Positions 9,735-25,010 of a DNA stretch of 64,000 nucleotides are shown here, in pieces; position 1 is the stretch's first letter, and each line of letters opens with the position of its first letter. Position numbers and translations under genes: made by a program. The stretch is from Taxawa tesnikishii (nom. ined.) (taxonomy: Eukaryota; Ascomycota; Dothideomycetes; Dothideales): contig JAPDRO010000025.1 of the NCBI GenBank assembly GCA_030247885.1, positions 1 to 64,000 of the forward strand, given 5' to 3'. The notes below the pieces were generated by a model that was given only the letters and a program-made list of their open reading frames with translations, was not told the DNA's origin and ran no database searches.

Positions 9735-10556
9735 ATGTATTTTATTACTAAGTAGTTTACTATTACTAAGTAGTTTACTCTTATTAATATTATAACTATT
9801 ATAAACTATTATAATAATATCTTTATAATATAATACGTAATTAACTTATAATAAAGGTATATTATACCTTATTATTAAGGTTACTTAAGTAACTCTTTTA
9901 ATAGTTAAAGATATATATTTAAGGTATTTAACGTCCCTTAAATAACCCTAAAACGACGACGTAATAAAAAGCTTATATAATATAATTATAAACTTAACTT
10001 AAAGAAGTTATAAAAGATAAAAAAGAAGTAATAATAGTATATATATTTAAACTAAACTTATAAGAAATAAATACTATAAAAACTATAGTAAAAGAAATAG
10101 CTAATAATTTACTAGTTACGTATAATAAAGAGCCTATTAATAAGTATTAAGTAAATAAGTTTAAGATATATATTAAGGAAGTTAAACTTTAACGTAATTA
10201 TTTATATAATTATTAGTAAGTCTTAAATAAAGACGTACGTATTATAATACCTTAGTTTAAGTTAATTAAAAGATAAAGGAAAAGTATAATATCTTAAATA
10301 AAGATATATATAACTTTAATAAGTCTAAGTTTATAATAAGTATAATTAACGCTTAAATAGTCTTTATAAGCTTTAAGAAATAAAGTAATCTTAAAAAGAT
10401 ATAACTAAGTAACTAGAAGTAAGTTATAATTATTTAAAGTATTTATACTATTAAGTAAGTTATCTTACTCTTTATTATCTTTAATAGTAAGGTCCTTATA
10501 TTAAGTTAATATATAGACTTACTTTATAACTAAGTACTTAAGATTAGCGCTAATAA
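9735..10556 (+). mobile_element. Left half of a Fot1/Pogo-like transposon (family 2), RIP-mutated
   Basis: The left terminal inverted repeat begins at 9735 after a TA, with the doubled TTACTAAGTAGTTTACT motif. It is the complement of the terminus ending at 30465. The interior runs parallel to the 34919-36765 element, including the region matching Y-N-F-(D/N)-E-T-G-F of Fot1 transposases (near 10290-10330). The frame breaks off at about 10556 and resumes at 29436. The two halves add to about 1.85 kb, the usual Fot1/Pot2 length. Confidence 0.8.
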
Positions 10557-13500
10557 TTAAATAATAAATAAGTATTACGAAAACTTAACTCGTAGTACGT
10601 ATAGTAGTACTACGTTTACTAGGGAAACTACCTATACTATAAGAATTAAAGGTCCTAGTACTTACTAATACGTCTAGTATATATAATAGCTATTAACGTT
10701 ACCGCTACTAATAGTTTATACTAAGTCTTTTAAACGAGTCGCTTATCCTATTCGCTTTACTATCCTTATACTCTCTATAAATCGTATCTTTAACGCTCGT
10801 CTTATACTATTTATTTACTATACGTATATTAATTTAATTGTCTAATTTATATAGTACTTATTCGCTAGCCTACTTGGCCGTCGACTTAGTATTACTAACT
10901 ATTTAAGTTAAGGTAAAGCTATACTTTATACGTACTACGTACGCTATACTATCTTTATAACTTTTAGTTACTCTTTTAATAGTTCTTTCCCTAAGTAAAA
11001 GCTACTTACTTATCGACTTAGTTACTTACTTAGCGCTACTATTACGTAGCTCCTACTAATATTACTTTCTATATATAGTATATACTCTATTACTTAGCTA
11101 TTACTATTAAGTATTTAAACCCTATTTAGAACTCCGAATTTAATAGCGCGACCTTTCCTTATACTTCCTCTTTATTAACTTACTCCTCCGAATTAACTTA
11201 CTAAATCGTTCGTATTAGTTATAGTATATTTGTAGTTTATATAAGTATAGGAACTAAAGATACGCTATATAACTATATTAATATAAATAGTATTTAAACT
11301 TAACTACGTAGTAACTCTATCTATTTGTTTATTACTTTTAGTTATACTTTAACGTATATATTCTTCTTAGACGTTTTAGTCTATTATAGCTTTTTCTTAA
11401 TAGGACTTATAGAGTCTTTATTAAAAACGCTATTACTATTACTTCGTAGAGTCTTCGAGGTAAAATATATATTATACTACTAGAAGTACTACTTATATAG
11501 CTTTCCTAGTACCTTTTTACTTTCGCTTTTACTTTCCTTTACGAGGCCTTCTTATTAATAAAGTCGTATCGCGTTAATTTATATAGTATCGACTCTCCTT
11601 ACTACTATATGTTCGCGAGTTAAGGCTCTAGTTACTTAGTTAGTAGTACTAAGCTTAAGTTACTATTTAATAATATATTATTATCCTTAATAAGACTTAA
11701 CTTAAAGTAAAGCTTCGCCTTTATTACTACTAACGTCTCGCCTTAAGTTTTATTATTATTAAGCGACCCCTCAAAGTAGCGTAATTCGGGACCTTATAAA
11801 CTTATTATAGTACTATTTCTTAGTATTTATAAACTATATTAGTTTAACGTACTCGACTACGGCGAATTAGTAACTATATAATAAGTTTATTATAGTTCTT
11901 AAGTAAGACTCTTATTGCGAGTACTTATATACTTACTTTAATTAGAAGTTTAACGAGATAGTTCGTTTACTAATAGCTATAGCGTTATAGTATATTAATA
12001 GTTAACTTTACTATAAGTATCCTCGTTATTAGTATCTTTATTTTACGATCCCTTAGTACTTTCTAACTTATTAAATATATTCCCGTATAACCGTATATTT
12101 ATCTTATTAGTATATCTAGGTAAAAACGAGTCTCGTTTAAGGTAAGCTAGTACGTCTTTAGTAACGTAATATCTTATATATATCTTCTAATTAGTAGAGT
12201 TCTTATTTTACGTTCGTAACTTTATTTCTATAAGTTCTATAGTATTAGTTACGTTAAAGTCCGAGTATAATAGTATACTAGTCGAGTTAGTCTTACTTAT
12301 TCCGATCGCCTATATATTAATATAAGACTAAAGCGTAGTATATACTAATAAAATAAGGAAGTTAAATAAGGGCCGAAATAGAGTTCTTATTAACTTATAT
12401 ATACTAGTTCTATTAGTCTTAAAGTATACTTAGAAAATACTCTAAATAACGAGCTTGCTTCTATATCTTATAGCTTATATATTAGTTAACTAACTATAGT
12501 TAGAAGAGGATAATATATTTACTCCTTTATTACTTAAGTTTACCTTATATTCGAACCTTATATTATTCTTATTACGTAGTACTTATTTCCTTTTATAAGT
12601 AATACTATTACGCTTCGTATATACTATCTTTTCTAGTATATTCTTAATAGTAGTCGTAACTATACTTCTACTTTTCCGAACGAACTTACGTAACTTATAC
12701 TATTAGTAGAGTTTACTTCTTATATATATAGGCTTACTTTAAATCTTATAAGAGTATTAGGACTCTTATCGAGTATCCTTTCGATATTTTATTAGAGGAA
12801 CTACTATCTTATACTTGTCTATTCCTCGTTAATTATTTCGCTTAGTATACGCTCGCTTAATATTATAAACGTAGGAAATAATATTCGTTTATACTCTCTA
12901 TTATATACTCGAGCTATTAGTCGAATTTATACTTCTTAATATATATTATATAACTCTACTAGAAGTAACTATTTACTTTTATCGACTATATATCTTATCC
13001 TCTTATCTCGTATATTACTATAGGATATATCGTCCGTCTAATTAATAGCGTTAAATAAGTCGAGACTAAATTCGTTACTAAATATATAATTTTAACTAAG
13101 TTATTATTTTCCGTTCTAAGTAGCGATGCCGTCCTTTATAGCTATAAGTAGATAGGACTTTCCCTAAGGAATACTTACGAGCCTATTATATTCTAAACGG
13201 CTACTAAAGAAATTAGTATATATATACTACTAGGCCCTCTTATATCGCGTATATAGTACGTAGTTTACTTAGAATATAGTAATTTACCCTTCGTACTTAT
13301 AGTACTATTTATTTTCTTATTTAATCGTATAGTTAGATAGTATATAGTAGGGGCATCGTATACGATACGCCTTATCTATTTTAATATCGCTAGTAGTAAG
13401 TAAGTATATCGTCTAATTACTAGCTATTATACTCCTAAGCGCGTATTAATATTAGGCGTAACTATTAGTCTCGCTATATAGACGTTACTTCGCGTAAGAA

Positions 13501-16500
13501 TTCGCATAGTATCCTAGTAAGATGCAATAAAATTGTTAGGATTAGTTTAATTAAAGTAAGAAGGCGTAATACTATACTATTTATACGTAATACGCTATAG
13601 GGATTTAGTAATTAGTCCTCGACTAGTTATTATAGCGTAACCTTTTACCTTAACGTCTTTAATTAGTCGCTTAAAAGAGTCGTTATACTCGTATTATATA
13701 CTAGTAGGAGCCTAGTCCTCCTTAGTTTATAGTAGTCTTACTAAAGGAAAGTAAAGGTCGAAATATAAAATAAGATAATAAGAAGGTACTCGGATCTTAC
13801 CTTACTAGTAAATTACTATACGAGTCGGATATTAGTACGTAAATAGGGCTTTAATGCTAGCCTATATAGCAATATATTATAAAGTATAACTAGATAGAAA
13901 GTACTAGTAATAAACGAATACTAAATAACTACTAGTAACTTTATATAAGAAATAAATACGTAACTCGAAAAGCTATTTTACTCTTTAGCTTCGTCTTAAT
14001 TAACTTAGCGTATATATATCGGTAAAGCTATGCCGAATCTAGTTAGACTTAGCCTATTTAGCGTATAAATTAATAACTTAAGTCGAAGATTTACGTTATC
14101 TTTCTCCTAGTAAATAGCTAGTTTATTAACGGCGTAACGAGTTACTCTAATATCTATTTACTACTATCTTACTATCTTACTATCCCTTAATACTAGCGTA
14201 CTAAACGCTATAAAGTACTATTTACTAAGTAGTAAAATCTCGTAGAAGTATTAATACTATATCTTAACTAAAGTAAATACTATCGAATAATATAGTATAA
14301 ATACTTAAGAAAAGTAGTAAACTTTATATATAATACTAGTACCTTCGGATTATTACTTATATTCGTTAGTTCTTTTTCTCTAGTAGTATTACCTTTATAG
14401 TCTTACTCTAGCGTAGTAAATAAACTAACTAGGCTAATGCCGAGATATTAAACTTATTTAACTTACTTACTAATATAGAGCTATTATAGTTACTATACGC
14501 TTTAACTAATAAGAGTAGAGTTATTAGTTATTTTTAGTAGGAATCTTTATTCCCTAGTATCGTAGTTATTAGTAATTATATAATAGTTAAGCTTCGAGTT
14601 ACTCTTACTATAGACTATAGTCTAACTTATTATATACTCGTCGCTACCTTTAACGTAATAGTAACTAAGTCTATATAGACGAAAAGGAGTAAATATATTT
14701 ATACTTATAAAAGGTAAGTATTAAATCGCCTTTATATAATAGTATAAATTATACTATTCGAATAAGTAATAGCTACTTTCTTATTAATACTAAGTACTCC
14801 GGCTATTTTATATATATTTACTAGGTAAAGTTATTATACTTAAAGTTAAGGATATATACGCTTTATAGTTCTTACTTTCGTAACCTTAACTATAATAAAC
14901 TAACTAAGTAGCCTTATTATTAGTAGTAGTAGTACTTTTGCTAGTATTTTCCTTATTATTTTCCTTCTTCGATAGAGTCTTATAGCCCTTCTTCTTAGCT
15001 AAAATAAGCTAGTTATTATTATCGAAATCACTTTTATTATTCTTTTACTACGCTTCTTAGGAGTAGTAGTTCCTTTCTTTAAGGTCTTTTTCGAAGTAGT
15101 TAGCCTACTATTAGTAAACTCTAGTAAATAAGTAAGTACGCTAAATTATAACGCTTACTATCTAATAGCGTAGAAAAGACGTATTAGTAAGAGAAGGTAT
15201 AGTAACGTTACTATCCTTATTAGTAAAGAGTTTTCTCTTAATTACGCCCTACGTATTCTAGGTAGTCTTAATAGTATTAAAACCGACTTTATCTTTAAAC
15301 TTCTATATTAGTTTATAAAATAGTTAACTTATAACTAAGAGTATTTACGTAAGCGAAAATAAGACTATAAAAGCTTATAGTAAGCGTAGACTTTAAGTAC
15401 TACTAAGTAACCTTTAAAGCTAGTTTTTCCTTCGCTATAATAAGTAGCTTACCCTAGCTACGTACTCTTTATAAGTCCTTCTTATTATTCTCCGCTATAA
15501 GACGTATAGTAGTAAGAGGAATAGTATCGAGTTAAAGGGCGTTTTACTTAAGACTTTATATTAAAGTAAGATAAATAGTATACTTTTATTATAGAATATT
15601 ATCGCGCTATATACTCTTTATAAGTCGTATTATCGTTACTTCTAGTTACGTCTTATCGTCGGCCGTAACTATATAGCCTTTATATACGATATAATAAAGA
15701 AAGTAAGTAGCTACCTTAGTAATATCTTATATACTAAGATAGCCTTTTATTATTACTTATTATTAATCGTAGAGTAATTACTAGGTTTATCGTCATCCTA
15801 ACCTAGGAGGTCTTTCTTACGCTAAAAACTATAGTTAGTCTCTAGTATATATAGAAACCTTTTCTACTTAAGGTCGTCTAAGTTAATAGTAGCTAGTATA
15901 TTAGTATAAGGCTAGTTACGTATTAACTCGCATAGTCGATAGAGCGCCTTAAAGGTACTATTACTTTATATAACTAATATTATAGCCCTTCACTAATTAC
16001 GCCGAATAACTAGTTCGAGTATATAATAAACGCTTAGGAGCGTATAATATATATCGTTCCCTACTAGTATACTAACTTATAATATATTACTCTTACTATT
16101 TACTTTATATACGTCTTAGCTCTTCTACTTTATATTACGCTATCGAAAGTTATTATTAATTCGTAAGACGAGGTTACGAAATAGTATTTAACTCTCCTTT
16201 ATTTAAATATACCTTATAGTATTAGGAAACTAGTTTCGCGCCTAATTACTAGTAAGTATTAACGTAAGTATCTCGTTTTATATTAGACGCTTCTTCGAGT
16301 TTAACTAGAACTTCTTACCTAGTAGCTTTATTTACGTTATAATAGTCTCGATATATACGTAAAACTCCCTATATTTACTATTATTTAGTTTAAGACTATT
16401 TTAGATATTATAGTACTTTAGTTACTTACTTAGTAAGCGCGTAGTTATAAGGCTACTATTTTACTCGATTACGCGGCTAGTCTTCTTTAGTATATTAACT

Positions 16501-17270
16501 ATACTAGACGTCTTACTAAACTAGGTAATATAGTAAAGGTAAAGTAATAAGTTAACTATACTAAGGCGTATATATTATAAATATAATATTACGTATCGAA
16601 TAGCTAGTTAAAAGATATATAAAGTTATAATAGTTAAGTAACGTTATTCGAGATTATAACTTAACTTTATTTTTATATTATTTCTACTTATATTTACTTA
16701 TTTATTTCGTACTTAATTTATAATAAGTCCTAGGCCTATTAAAGCGGTAGTATTAGTTATTATCGACGTTTTATATATTACTATTAATAGTATAGTAAAT
16801 AGTAGCTATATTACGTATCTATTTCTTAGTTAGTACTATATATTATTTATATCTACTAGGAGCTCGTATCGACTTTATTACCTTATTATAACTATTAGCT
16901 CCTATATATTTTAAGATCTTAGTAGCTACCTATACTATAAATATAAAGAATACTCTTAAAATTTCGTAATAGTCGAGTTACTTAGTTATAAACGAGATAC
17001 TACCTTACTACTATAAAGAGCTTAATATAGTAACGCGTAATAGTACTAGTTATAGTAGGATAGTATACTTCTTAAAGTTAATACTCCTTATAATATAGAG
17101 TTAGTAACTAGTTAGTTAGTTCTATAAATTGTTATATAGTAATTATACTATACTATTATAGAGACTAAGTAAATTAATAACTAATAGGCGAAGTTATTTA
17201 ATATATATCGACATAAGCTAGTTAGTTAATCCTCCTTTACTTTTATCTTTTTATAGTCTAGCCTTCCTTA

Positions 17271-17600
17271 CTTTCGTTAAATAATTAGTTATTAAGTTAA
17301 CTTAGGCTTATACTATTTAGTTACTTATTTAGTAAGGTAACTTTACTAGCTTATAAGAACTTTTTCCTTACTTTTATATTTATATACCTTATCTCTATTA
17401 CTTTCGTTAAACTTTTAGTTACTAAGTCGACTTATACTTATACTATTTAGTTACTTATTTAGTAAAGTAACTTCGCTAGCTTATAAGAACTTCTTCCTTA
17501 CTCTTATATTTATATACTTTACTTCTATTACTTTCGTTAGACTTTTAGTTACTAAGTCGACTTATACTTATACTATTTAGTTACTTATTTAGTAAGATAT
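17271..17600. repeat. 130-bp tandem repeat (~2.5 copies)
   Basis: Units begin at 17271, 17401 and 17531, each starting CTTTCGTTA and each containing ACTATTTAGTTACTTATTTAG. The spacing is exactly 130 bp twice; the third copy is incomplete. It lies inside the large insertion near the switch in strand composition. Confidence 0.85.
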
Positions 17601-20600
17601 AACTAGTAATAAGTAAGTACTATACTAATTTAAATTTGCTTACTACTACTAGCGTTTCCTATTATTTAATTAACTACTTATACTAATCCCTAATCTTCGC
17701 TTTTACTATAGCTTATTAACTATAATAATTCTATATATAGCGTACTATAGCTATATTACTTATAGCTTACTTACGTTTCTAGTTAGCGCTACTATTTTAT
17801 ATAGTATATTATGTCCTTATACGTATTTATATTCTATTTACGCGTTCTAGCCTATTCGACTTAGAGTATTAACTCTATCTTCTTAATAGTATTTCGTAGA
17901 CTCTTACCTCTCTATTTACTAATACTCTTATTACTTCCTTTACTTACGCTATTTTCTCGGTACTATTATAACGTCTTTTAACCTTTACTAAGGAGGTTTT
18001 AACTTTAACTTCCTTTTATACTAGATATTACTACTATACCTTTCGGCTATATTTATTATATTTTATTACTCGCGCGCCCTCTAGCTACGTTTAGATTATA
18101 GTATTTATTAGTTTATTTTAGTTTATATATATCTTAGCTACTAATATTACTAATTATATTTAGATAAGGTAACTACCTATAGATACTAGTACTTTTCCTT
18201 GCCTTACTAAAGCGCGCTACTTATTTAATATACTACGCTATAAGTTTCGCTTTAACGAAATAAGCTAGCTAAAATACTTACTAATAATTTTAACCTTAAG
18301 TACGTTTTAAGCTCGTCGAATTTCTTCTTTAATATACGTAATACTTACTTAAGTTTATCTCGACGTTAAATATTATATTTACGACCGAAGGTACTAAAGC
18401 TACGTTTAATCCTACTAATACTGAATATAAGATAAAGATTTACTACTATCTTATATTTATAATAAAAGTAAAGAAAGGCCTTAGTTACTATTTAGAAACT
18501 TCTTTAACTAAGATAAAAACTAGTTTAATCTTATAATAAAAAGATACGTAACTAGTATAAGTTTACTAATATAGACTATACTAATAAGCGACTTAATAAC
18601 TAAAGTAGTAAGGTACTTAAGTAGCGATATAAAGTAGAAAGTAATATAATTAGTAATAAGGATAACTTCTTCTTATATTAGGGAGACTTAACGCCTATAT
18701 AGTTTATAATAAAGACTCTTCGTAGCGCGGACTTTAATAAGGTATTATCTACTAGGAATATACTCTAAGTAACTATCTCGCGAGTATAGTAAGATTAAAT
18801 ATAATCTAGCGAGTTTCTAACTAAGACTACTTTTAGCGGCTAGTCTAAGAGTTCTTTTATAAACTTACTATCGAGTTATTATAAACGTACGCTACTACGT
18901 TACTTATTAAATAGTTCGAATATAAACTTAGTTACTAGTACTTTTCGCTCTCTATAGTTTAAGAGCGACTATATTATAAAAGACTTAATAAACGTAAAGT
19001 AATCGTTTCTAAATAGACTATTTTTTAAGTCTAATATTATTACTATCGTTATAAATTAATAAGGTAACTAGCTTTAACTTAACTACTTCCTTTTCGCTTT
19101 AATAGGTATATTCTACTCGTATAATAACTCGAATATCGTCGACTAGGCCTCGTTTTAACGATTTATTACGTTTATAAAAATACTAAATATATAGTATTTC
19201 TAGTTTAATATAGTACTACTACGTAACTCTATCCTAATTAGAAACGAGTTTATATTATCTAGCGCGCTTCGTAACTTATATAAACGCCTTCCTAGTTATA
19301 GTAAGGCTATATAGATATTTATTACTATTAATAACGCTACCGTTCGACTTATACTCGATTCGGAGAAAGGTAATACTCTTAAGACTATATTAAATATTAA
19401 TATATATACTAACGCGCTAGTAGATAACTCGGTCCTATACTTTAAGTTTAAGACTATATTAATTTAAAGTAAAAAGGAGCTTTCTAGTAAAGAATAGTAA
19501 GTAAAAGAGCCTCTTAATAATAAATAGTAAATAACTAGAGAGGCGCCTCTTATTAAAGTACGCTTAATAGTTAAAGATATCGAGATAGTTAGTATATTAA
19601 AACTAGTTAATAACCCTCCTATTCGAGATAAGAGTAAAGGTCGAGCGAACGATTAGCCTTAGATAATTAAAGTTGCGCTATACGATTTAGCTAATACTTA
19701 TACTTCTAATTAACTTTCTATAGACCTTAGTATAATTACTTAAGATAAGGATAAGGTACTCTTATTTAGCTATTTTACTATAAAGAATTCTAGTATAGGA
19801 TATAGTTTAGCTAAGGAAATATTACTAAATAAGATAAATCTCTAGTATATTAACGAGAAAGACTAGAGAATCTTTTACTAGTACTAGGACTTTAACTCTA
19901 CTAATACTCGCGTAAGAGATAGTACGTTCTTCTTAAGCTAAAATCTAAGAAACTTCCTTCTATTATATTAGTTATATATAGTCGTATAGATCCTAAGGCT
20001 ACTATTATAGGATCGCGACTATATTATACTAGGCTACTAGATAGGCCTAAGTAAGACGAGTATTGCTTACGCGCTAGTTTTTAATTAGGCTAGAATTATT
20101 AGTAATTATGCTCGAGGAGTAATATAGCCTAAGGATTATAACTACTATCTTAACGCTTACGCCCTTACAAATTAGGAAGAGTTTAATATTAACGTCGGGC
20201 CTATATTAGTAGTTATATTACTTAGCCTTACTAATATATAAGTTATAGAATCTAAGAAGTTTCTTATTTCTAAGTTAAATAAGAAAGGATAGCCTTTAAA
20301 GATTATACTATACTTATCTTATATATTACTAATAAAGTATAATATAAATAATAAGTATAAAGAGTACTATAAGCTCGATTCTAATATCCTTTCGATTAAT
20401 AGACTATCGGACGAGAAGCTAATAGCTACTTATAGAAAGGTACTAGAGTTACTTAAAGTACGTAATTTACTTAGGAGTATAGAAAACGTTAATATTACTA
20501 ACTAGTAGTTATTTTAGTTAGTAGTAACTATACTTAAAAAGATTAGTATAAAGACGGACTCTATCCTTAATTTTAACGCGTCTTAGTTACTTGTCCTCTT

Positions 20601-23600
20601 TAACGAATTTTATTTAAATAAGAATTAAACCTATAATATATATAAGATACTAGTTTAATAAGTAGTATATACGCGCTATATTTTTATAAGTAAAACCCTA
20701 TACCCTCCGATGCAAATAATACTTATACTTACTTTAACTATAGAATATTACTATTACTCTTATAAGAAGGATAATAAGAGTTTTACGTAGATTAGAGTAA
20801 CTAACTAGAAACTTATAAATCTTATAGACTTACCCTTTAGTAAAGGACTATTAGAAGGAAAAGAAAAGCTATTAAAGTAAAAGTAAAAATAGCTACAAAC
20901 TCGTAGGTTTCTAGTACTAGTAAAATAGATAGTAATTATCGACAAAGCTTAATAGAAGGATAATAAGCTAAGTAAATTAGTAGCTAATTCGGCTTAAGTT
21001 AACTAGGATAATAGTAATAACCCTTAGCTAACGGATTTTATTACTAATCTTCCGAAAGAAGTAAGGAAGGCTTTATAAGCGTTCGCTAAGATTATACTAT
21101 TAACGATAATATAGTTTTTATCTCGTCTTATATAAAATCTACTTTAGAGTAAATATTCTAGCAAACTAGCGATTAAATTTCTACTATATTATACGTATAA
21201 CGTTAAGATTACTATTAAAGATAAGTATTAATAGTTTCTTAAAGGTAAGTAGAAGTAATTAATTAAGTCTATATAAGAGGATATATAAAGAATATAAACT
21301 AAGACGTTTATAGTTTAGAAATTCTTTATAATTATACGCTTATTTTATATCTAGTTAGTATTTTCGTATCTATAGAGCTTAGCTAATAATAATAAAACCC
21401 TAAAGGAGGAGCTTACTAATTATAATATAGTAATAGTAAAAGGGATTATAATTAACTTTAAAGGCTCTTACTTATAGAGTATTATAACGAATATTAATAG
21501 GCTCGTATTAATATAGGTACTAAAGTAGTTAATTACGAAAGTACGTACTTAAAGAAATGCTTAGAGTTATTATCGTAAGATTGTCCTCGTTACCTTTAAT
21601 TCGTTTAATACTATAGTAATCTAAATAGTATATATATATAAACTTTATATAATAGTAGGAAGATTTAACTCGAGTATAATATCTATTATAGTTAGTAGAG
21701 TAACTAAACTTCCTCGTTATTACGGACGAGGAAGATATCGCCTTTATACCCTTATTATATACTACTAATAATAAGAGTCGGGAAATTAGTAAGTTCTTAA
21801 ACTTAACTAAAAAGGGAAAGTATATAGATAAGCTATTTATTTTAAACGCGACGACTTTAGCGATTAAGACTAAATAGTTACTCGTTTTAGCGAACGTAAT
21901 TATTATTATTAATTCGAAATAAGATATTAAGAAAGTTCTTTAAGTTTAAGTAAGAGTTAGCTATATAAGTAAAACATAGTAGGCTAGCGTTACTAAGTAC
22001 TATTACCTAGTATATATAGTATTATAATATAACTTCTAAACGTAGGTAATTAAGTAATAAGACTTAGTATTAGCTATATATAAAGAGGTAGCGCGTATAG
22101 TAAGTAAAATACTAATAGACGATTAGGGCGTAGTTTAGCTAGTATTAGAGTAGTTAAAATAGACGGTATTTATCGAAGTACTATACTCGTCTTATAGTAC
22201 TTACTATACTCTATAACTATTTAATAACTTTATTTTATAGTAGGAATATAATAACCCGAATAAATGCTTTACTTCTTTTATTTCGTCGAGTCTATTAGTA
22301 GTAGTTATACGTTTATTACTATACTTTTATAATAAGTAGGCTCGTACGAAATTAAAAGTAACTTACTAAGTCGATAGGTAACTTATAACGTAATAGTAAG
22401 TAGGATTTTAAACTATATATATTTACTTACTATTATCTTAGCTACTACTAAGTCGGCCGATATTATTAAGTAAGTTCGATAACAACTTATATAAGACTTA
22501 CTCGGTTACGAATTTAATTTATATAATCTTAGTTTCTACTCTAGACGTACTAAATATTTACTATTTACTATACCTCTTCCGTCTATACTTTATTACGTCT
22601 ACTTCTTATACTAGCTATTATAGTAAGAAGTATTACTTATAGAATATGCGGCTATATATATAAATAGAGATATAGCCTCCTATAATATATTTAGTACTAT
22701 AGGGAACGCTACTAATATAAGATATAATATAGTACTAGTAATAAATATATATTAGTAAACTACGTACTACTCTTCCCTTCCTCGAGTTAAGAATATAATA
22801 TAATATACCTTAACGACATTATTTAAGACGAGTATAGCGAAGATAAGGACGATAATAAGATATAAGACGACATTAATATAATAGCTATAGTAATAGAATA
22901 CTTAGTTATAGTAATAAATAACTACGACTCTAATAAACTACTAGATATCTTTTAAGATATATAATATATATTAATAGTAATAGAAGTAATTAACGAGGCG
23001 TAGAATAGAACGTTACTTAATAATAAGCTAAGCGATAGAGGGGAAAGTACTAATACGTATAGTTTTATAATATATAGTAGTAAAGGTAAGCTATTAACGT
23101 TTAATTTATAAATAGAAGAATATACGTAAATATTTAAGGAGACTACTAAGATCTTAGTTAGTAAAGGGCTAAATTAATATAGTATTAGAGTCGTTTATAT
23201 AAGAGCTCCGTAAGCTAATTATTCTAGTTATAAGTAAAACGAATATATAGATATAAAAACCTTACTAGTTTTAGTAGTAATATCGATATTAGCTTCGCGA
23301 ACTAGTTATACTAGGAAAATATCTCTAAAAACGCTATTACTTACTTACTATGTAACTCTAGATTAAAGCCTATTATTAGCCTACTTAGCTAGCGCTTAGT
23401 AGTAAAGTTAAAAGATAAAATAGTAGGAGTAGGGAAGTAGAGGGACGTAGCGAAGTAGTATACTACGCTATTTACCTTACCTACTTTAGATACTACCTAG
23501 AGTAAAATAATATATTATCTTCGTTATTACTAAGTTAAGGATACGATTTAGTTCTTTTTAAGTACTAAGGATTTGTTAATAACTTTCTATTCTCGCCGTA

Positions 23601-24649
23601 TTATATATAAATAAGCGATAAAGAAGCGAAAAGAGTATATAATAAAATAGTATTAGTAAACTAGTAGTAAGATACTTAAGAGTAAATTAACTATAATAGC
23701 GCGACTATTATCTCCCTAATTGTTTCGAGTAATAAGACTTGAGTAACTAATTATTAAGGCAATTAATTAGTATATCTAGTATACCTTATAATTAGGAACT
23801 TAAAAGCTAATATATAAAATTCGAACTAGAGACTTAGTTTAATATTAATTACCCTTATTTCGAATGTAAATACCCCGGATTTAGATACTTAAAGCCGAGT
23901 ATTTTATAAATACTTTAAGGTATTATTCGACCCAATTAAGTAGATTCTACTAGACGAAGGAAAAGAAATACTATATAGCGACAAATAGATACGAAGGTAC
24001 TTCCTTGTACTCGCTATAATAACGCTAGACTACGAAGAATAGATACAAGTAACTAGTATAAAAAGTAGTTAATACTATACTATATATACTATAAACCCTA
24101 ACGATAGAGAAGATTTAAAAGCTTAGGCTCCTTAAAGAACTTACAAAACTACCCTATAATAAATCTACTACTAGCGCTTAAACCCCGATAACTAAGATTA
24201 AGATAACTAAATATATAATATAAACTACTTTACTTTTAGCTACTTATAAGTAAATATCTACGGGATAATAATAGTTAATAATCTATACTAACTACTTAAG
24301 GGCATCCTTAACTACGTATAGTAATAGTTACTAAGATTACTAAAAGACTAGCTTCCTAAGATATATAGTAAGATACTTAAAGTAGTAATTAATAAAGCTA
24401 AATACTACGAAGTACACTTTAAAGGGAAGGCCTTACTAAAGGATTTTATAAGTAATATAGTTAATAGATAATTCGCTATAGTCTAACTATACTATAATTT
24501 ACGAATCTTTTAGTAACTATTAGTAAGGAGATAAATAATAGAGAAAGAGCTTAAAAGTATATTACGCTAGCTCTTACTCGTATATATACTACTACTAGAA
24601 GAGGCTAATTTTATCGAAGCGATTTAGTTTATACGCGTAGTTATTAACT

Positions 24650-25010
24650 TTATATTACTAGTATTATATTATAGCTACGACGACGATATTCTTCGATATA
24701 TAATACTAGTACTATTTCGTATAAACTAATATAAGGAGATTTTCCGTAAGTATTAACTTAATAATAGAGAGGAAGGAAACGATATAGAGGGTTATTTTAA
24801 CTTCCCTAAATAGTATAGAATTATATATTATATTAAGATAATTAGGCGGCTCGGCGTAGTACTTAGCTTAGATACTAGCTATAGTAAATATAACTACGTT
24901 ACGTTCGTAAAGAAAGGGTATAAGCGTACTAATAAGAAATATAACTAAGAAGACTAACTAGCTACGTATAATAGCTAGTAATTAAGTATAGCTACTTACT
25001 TTAATATTAG
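24650..25010 (+). mobile_element. Plavaka-like transposase remnant
   Basis: The + strand translation, allowing for RIP (stops for Gln/Trp, Tyr for His/Cys, Ile for Thr/Met), gives in order: an FRINQYKEIF segment, F-N-F-P-K (about 24792-24811), I-R-R-L-G, D-T-S-Y-S, and K-R-T-N-K. These match the order and spacing of the C-terminal block of Plavaka transposases that I remember (K-D-I-F, F-N-x-P-K-x-H, H-Y-x-x-x-I-R, T-E-x-S-E-R-x-H, A-T-N-K). Plavaka belongs with the CACTA-like/KDZ DNA transposons of fungi. The assignment rests on motif memory only. The N-terminal domains should lie upstream, from about 22.5 kb. Confidence 0.5.
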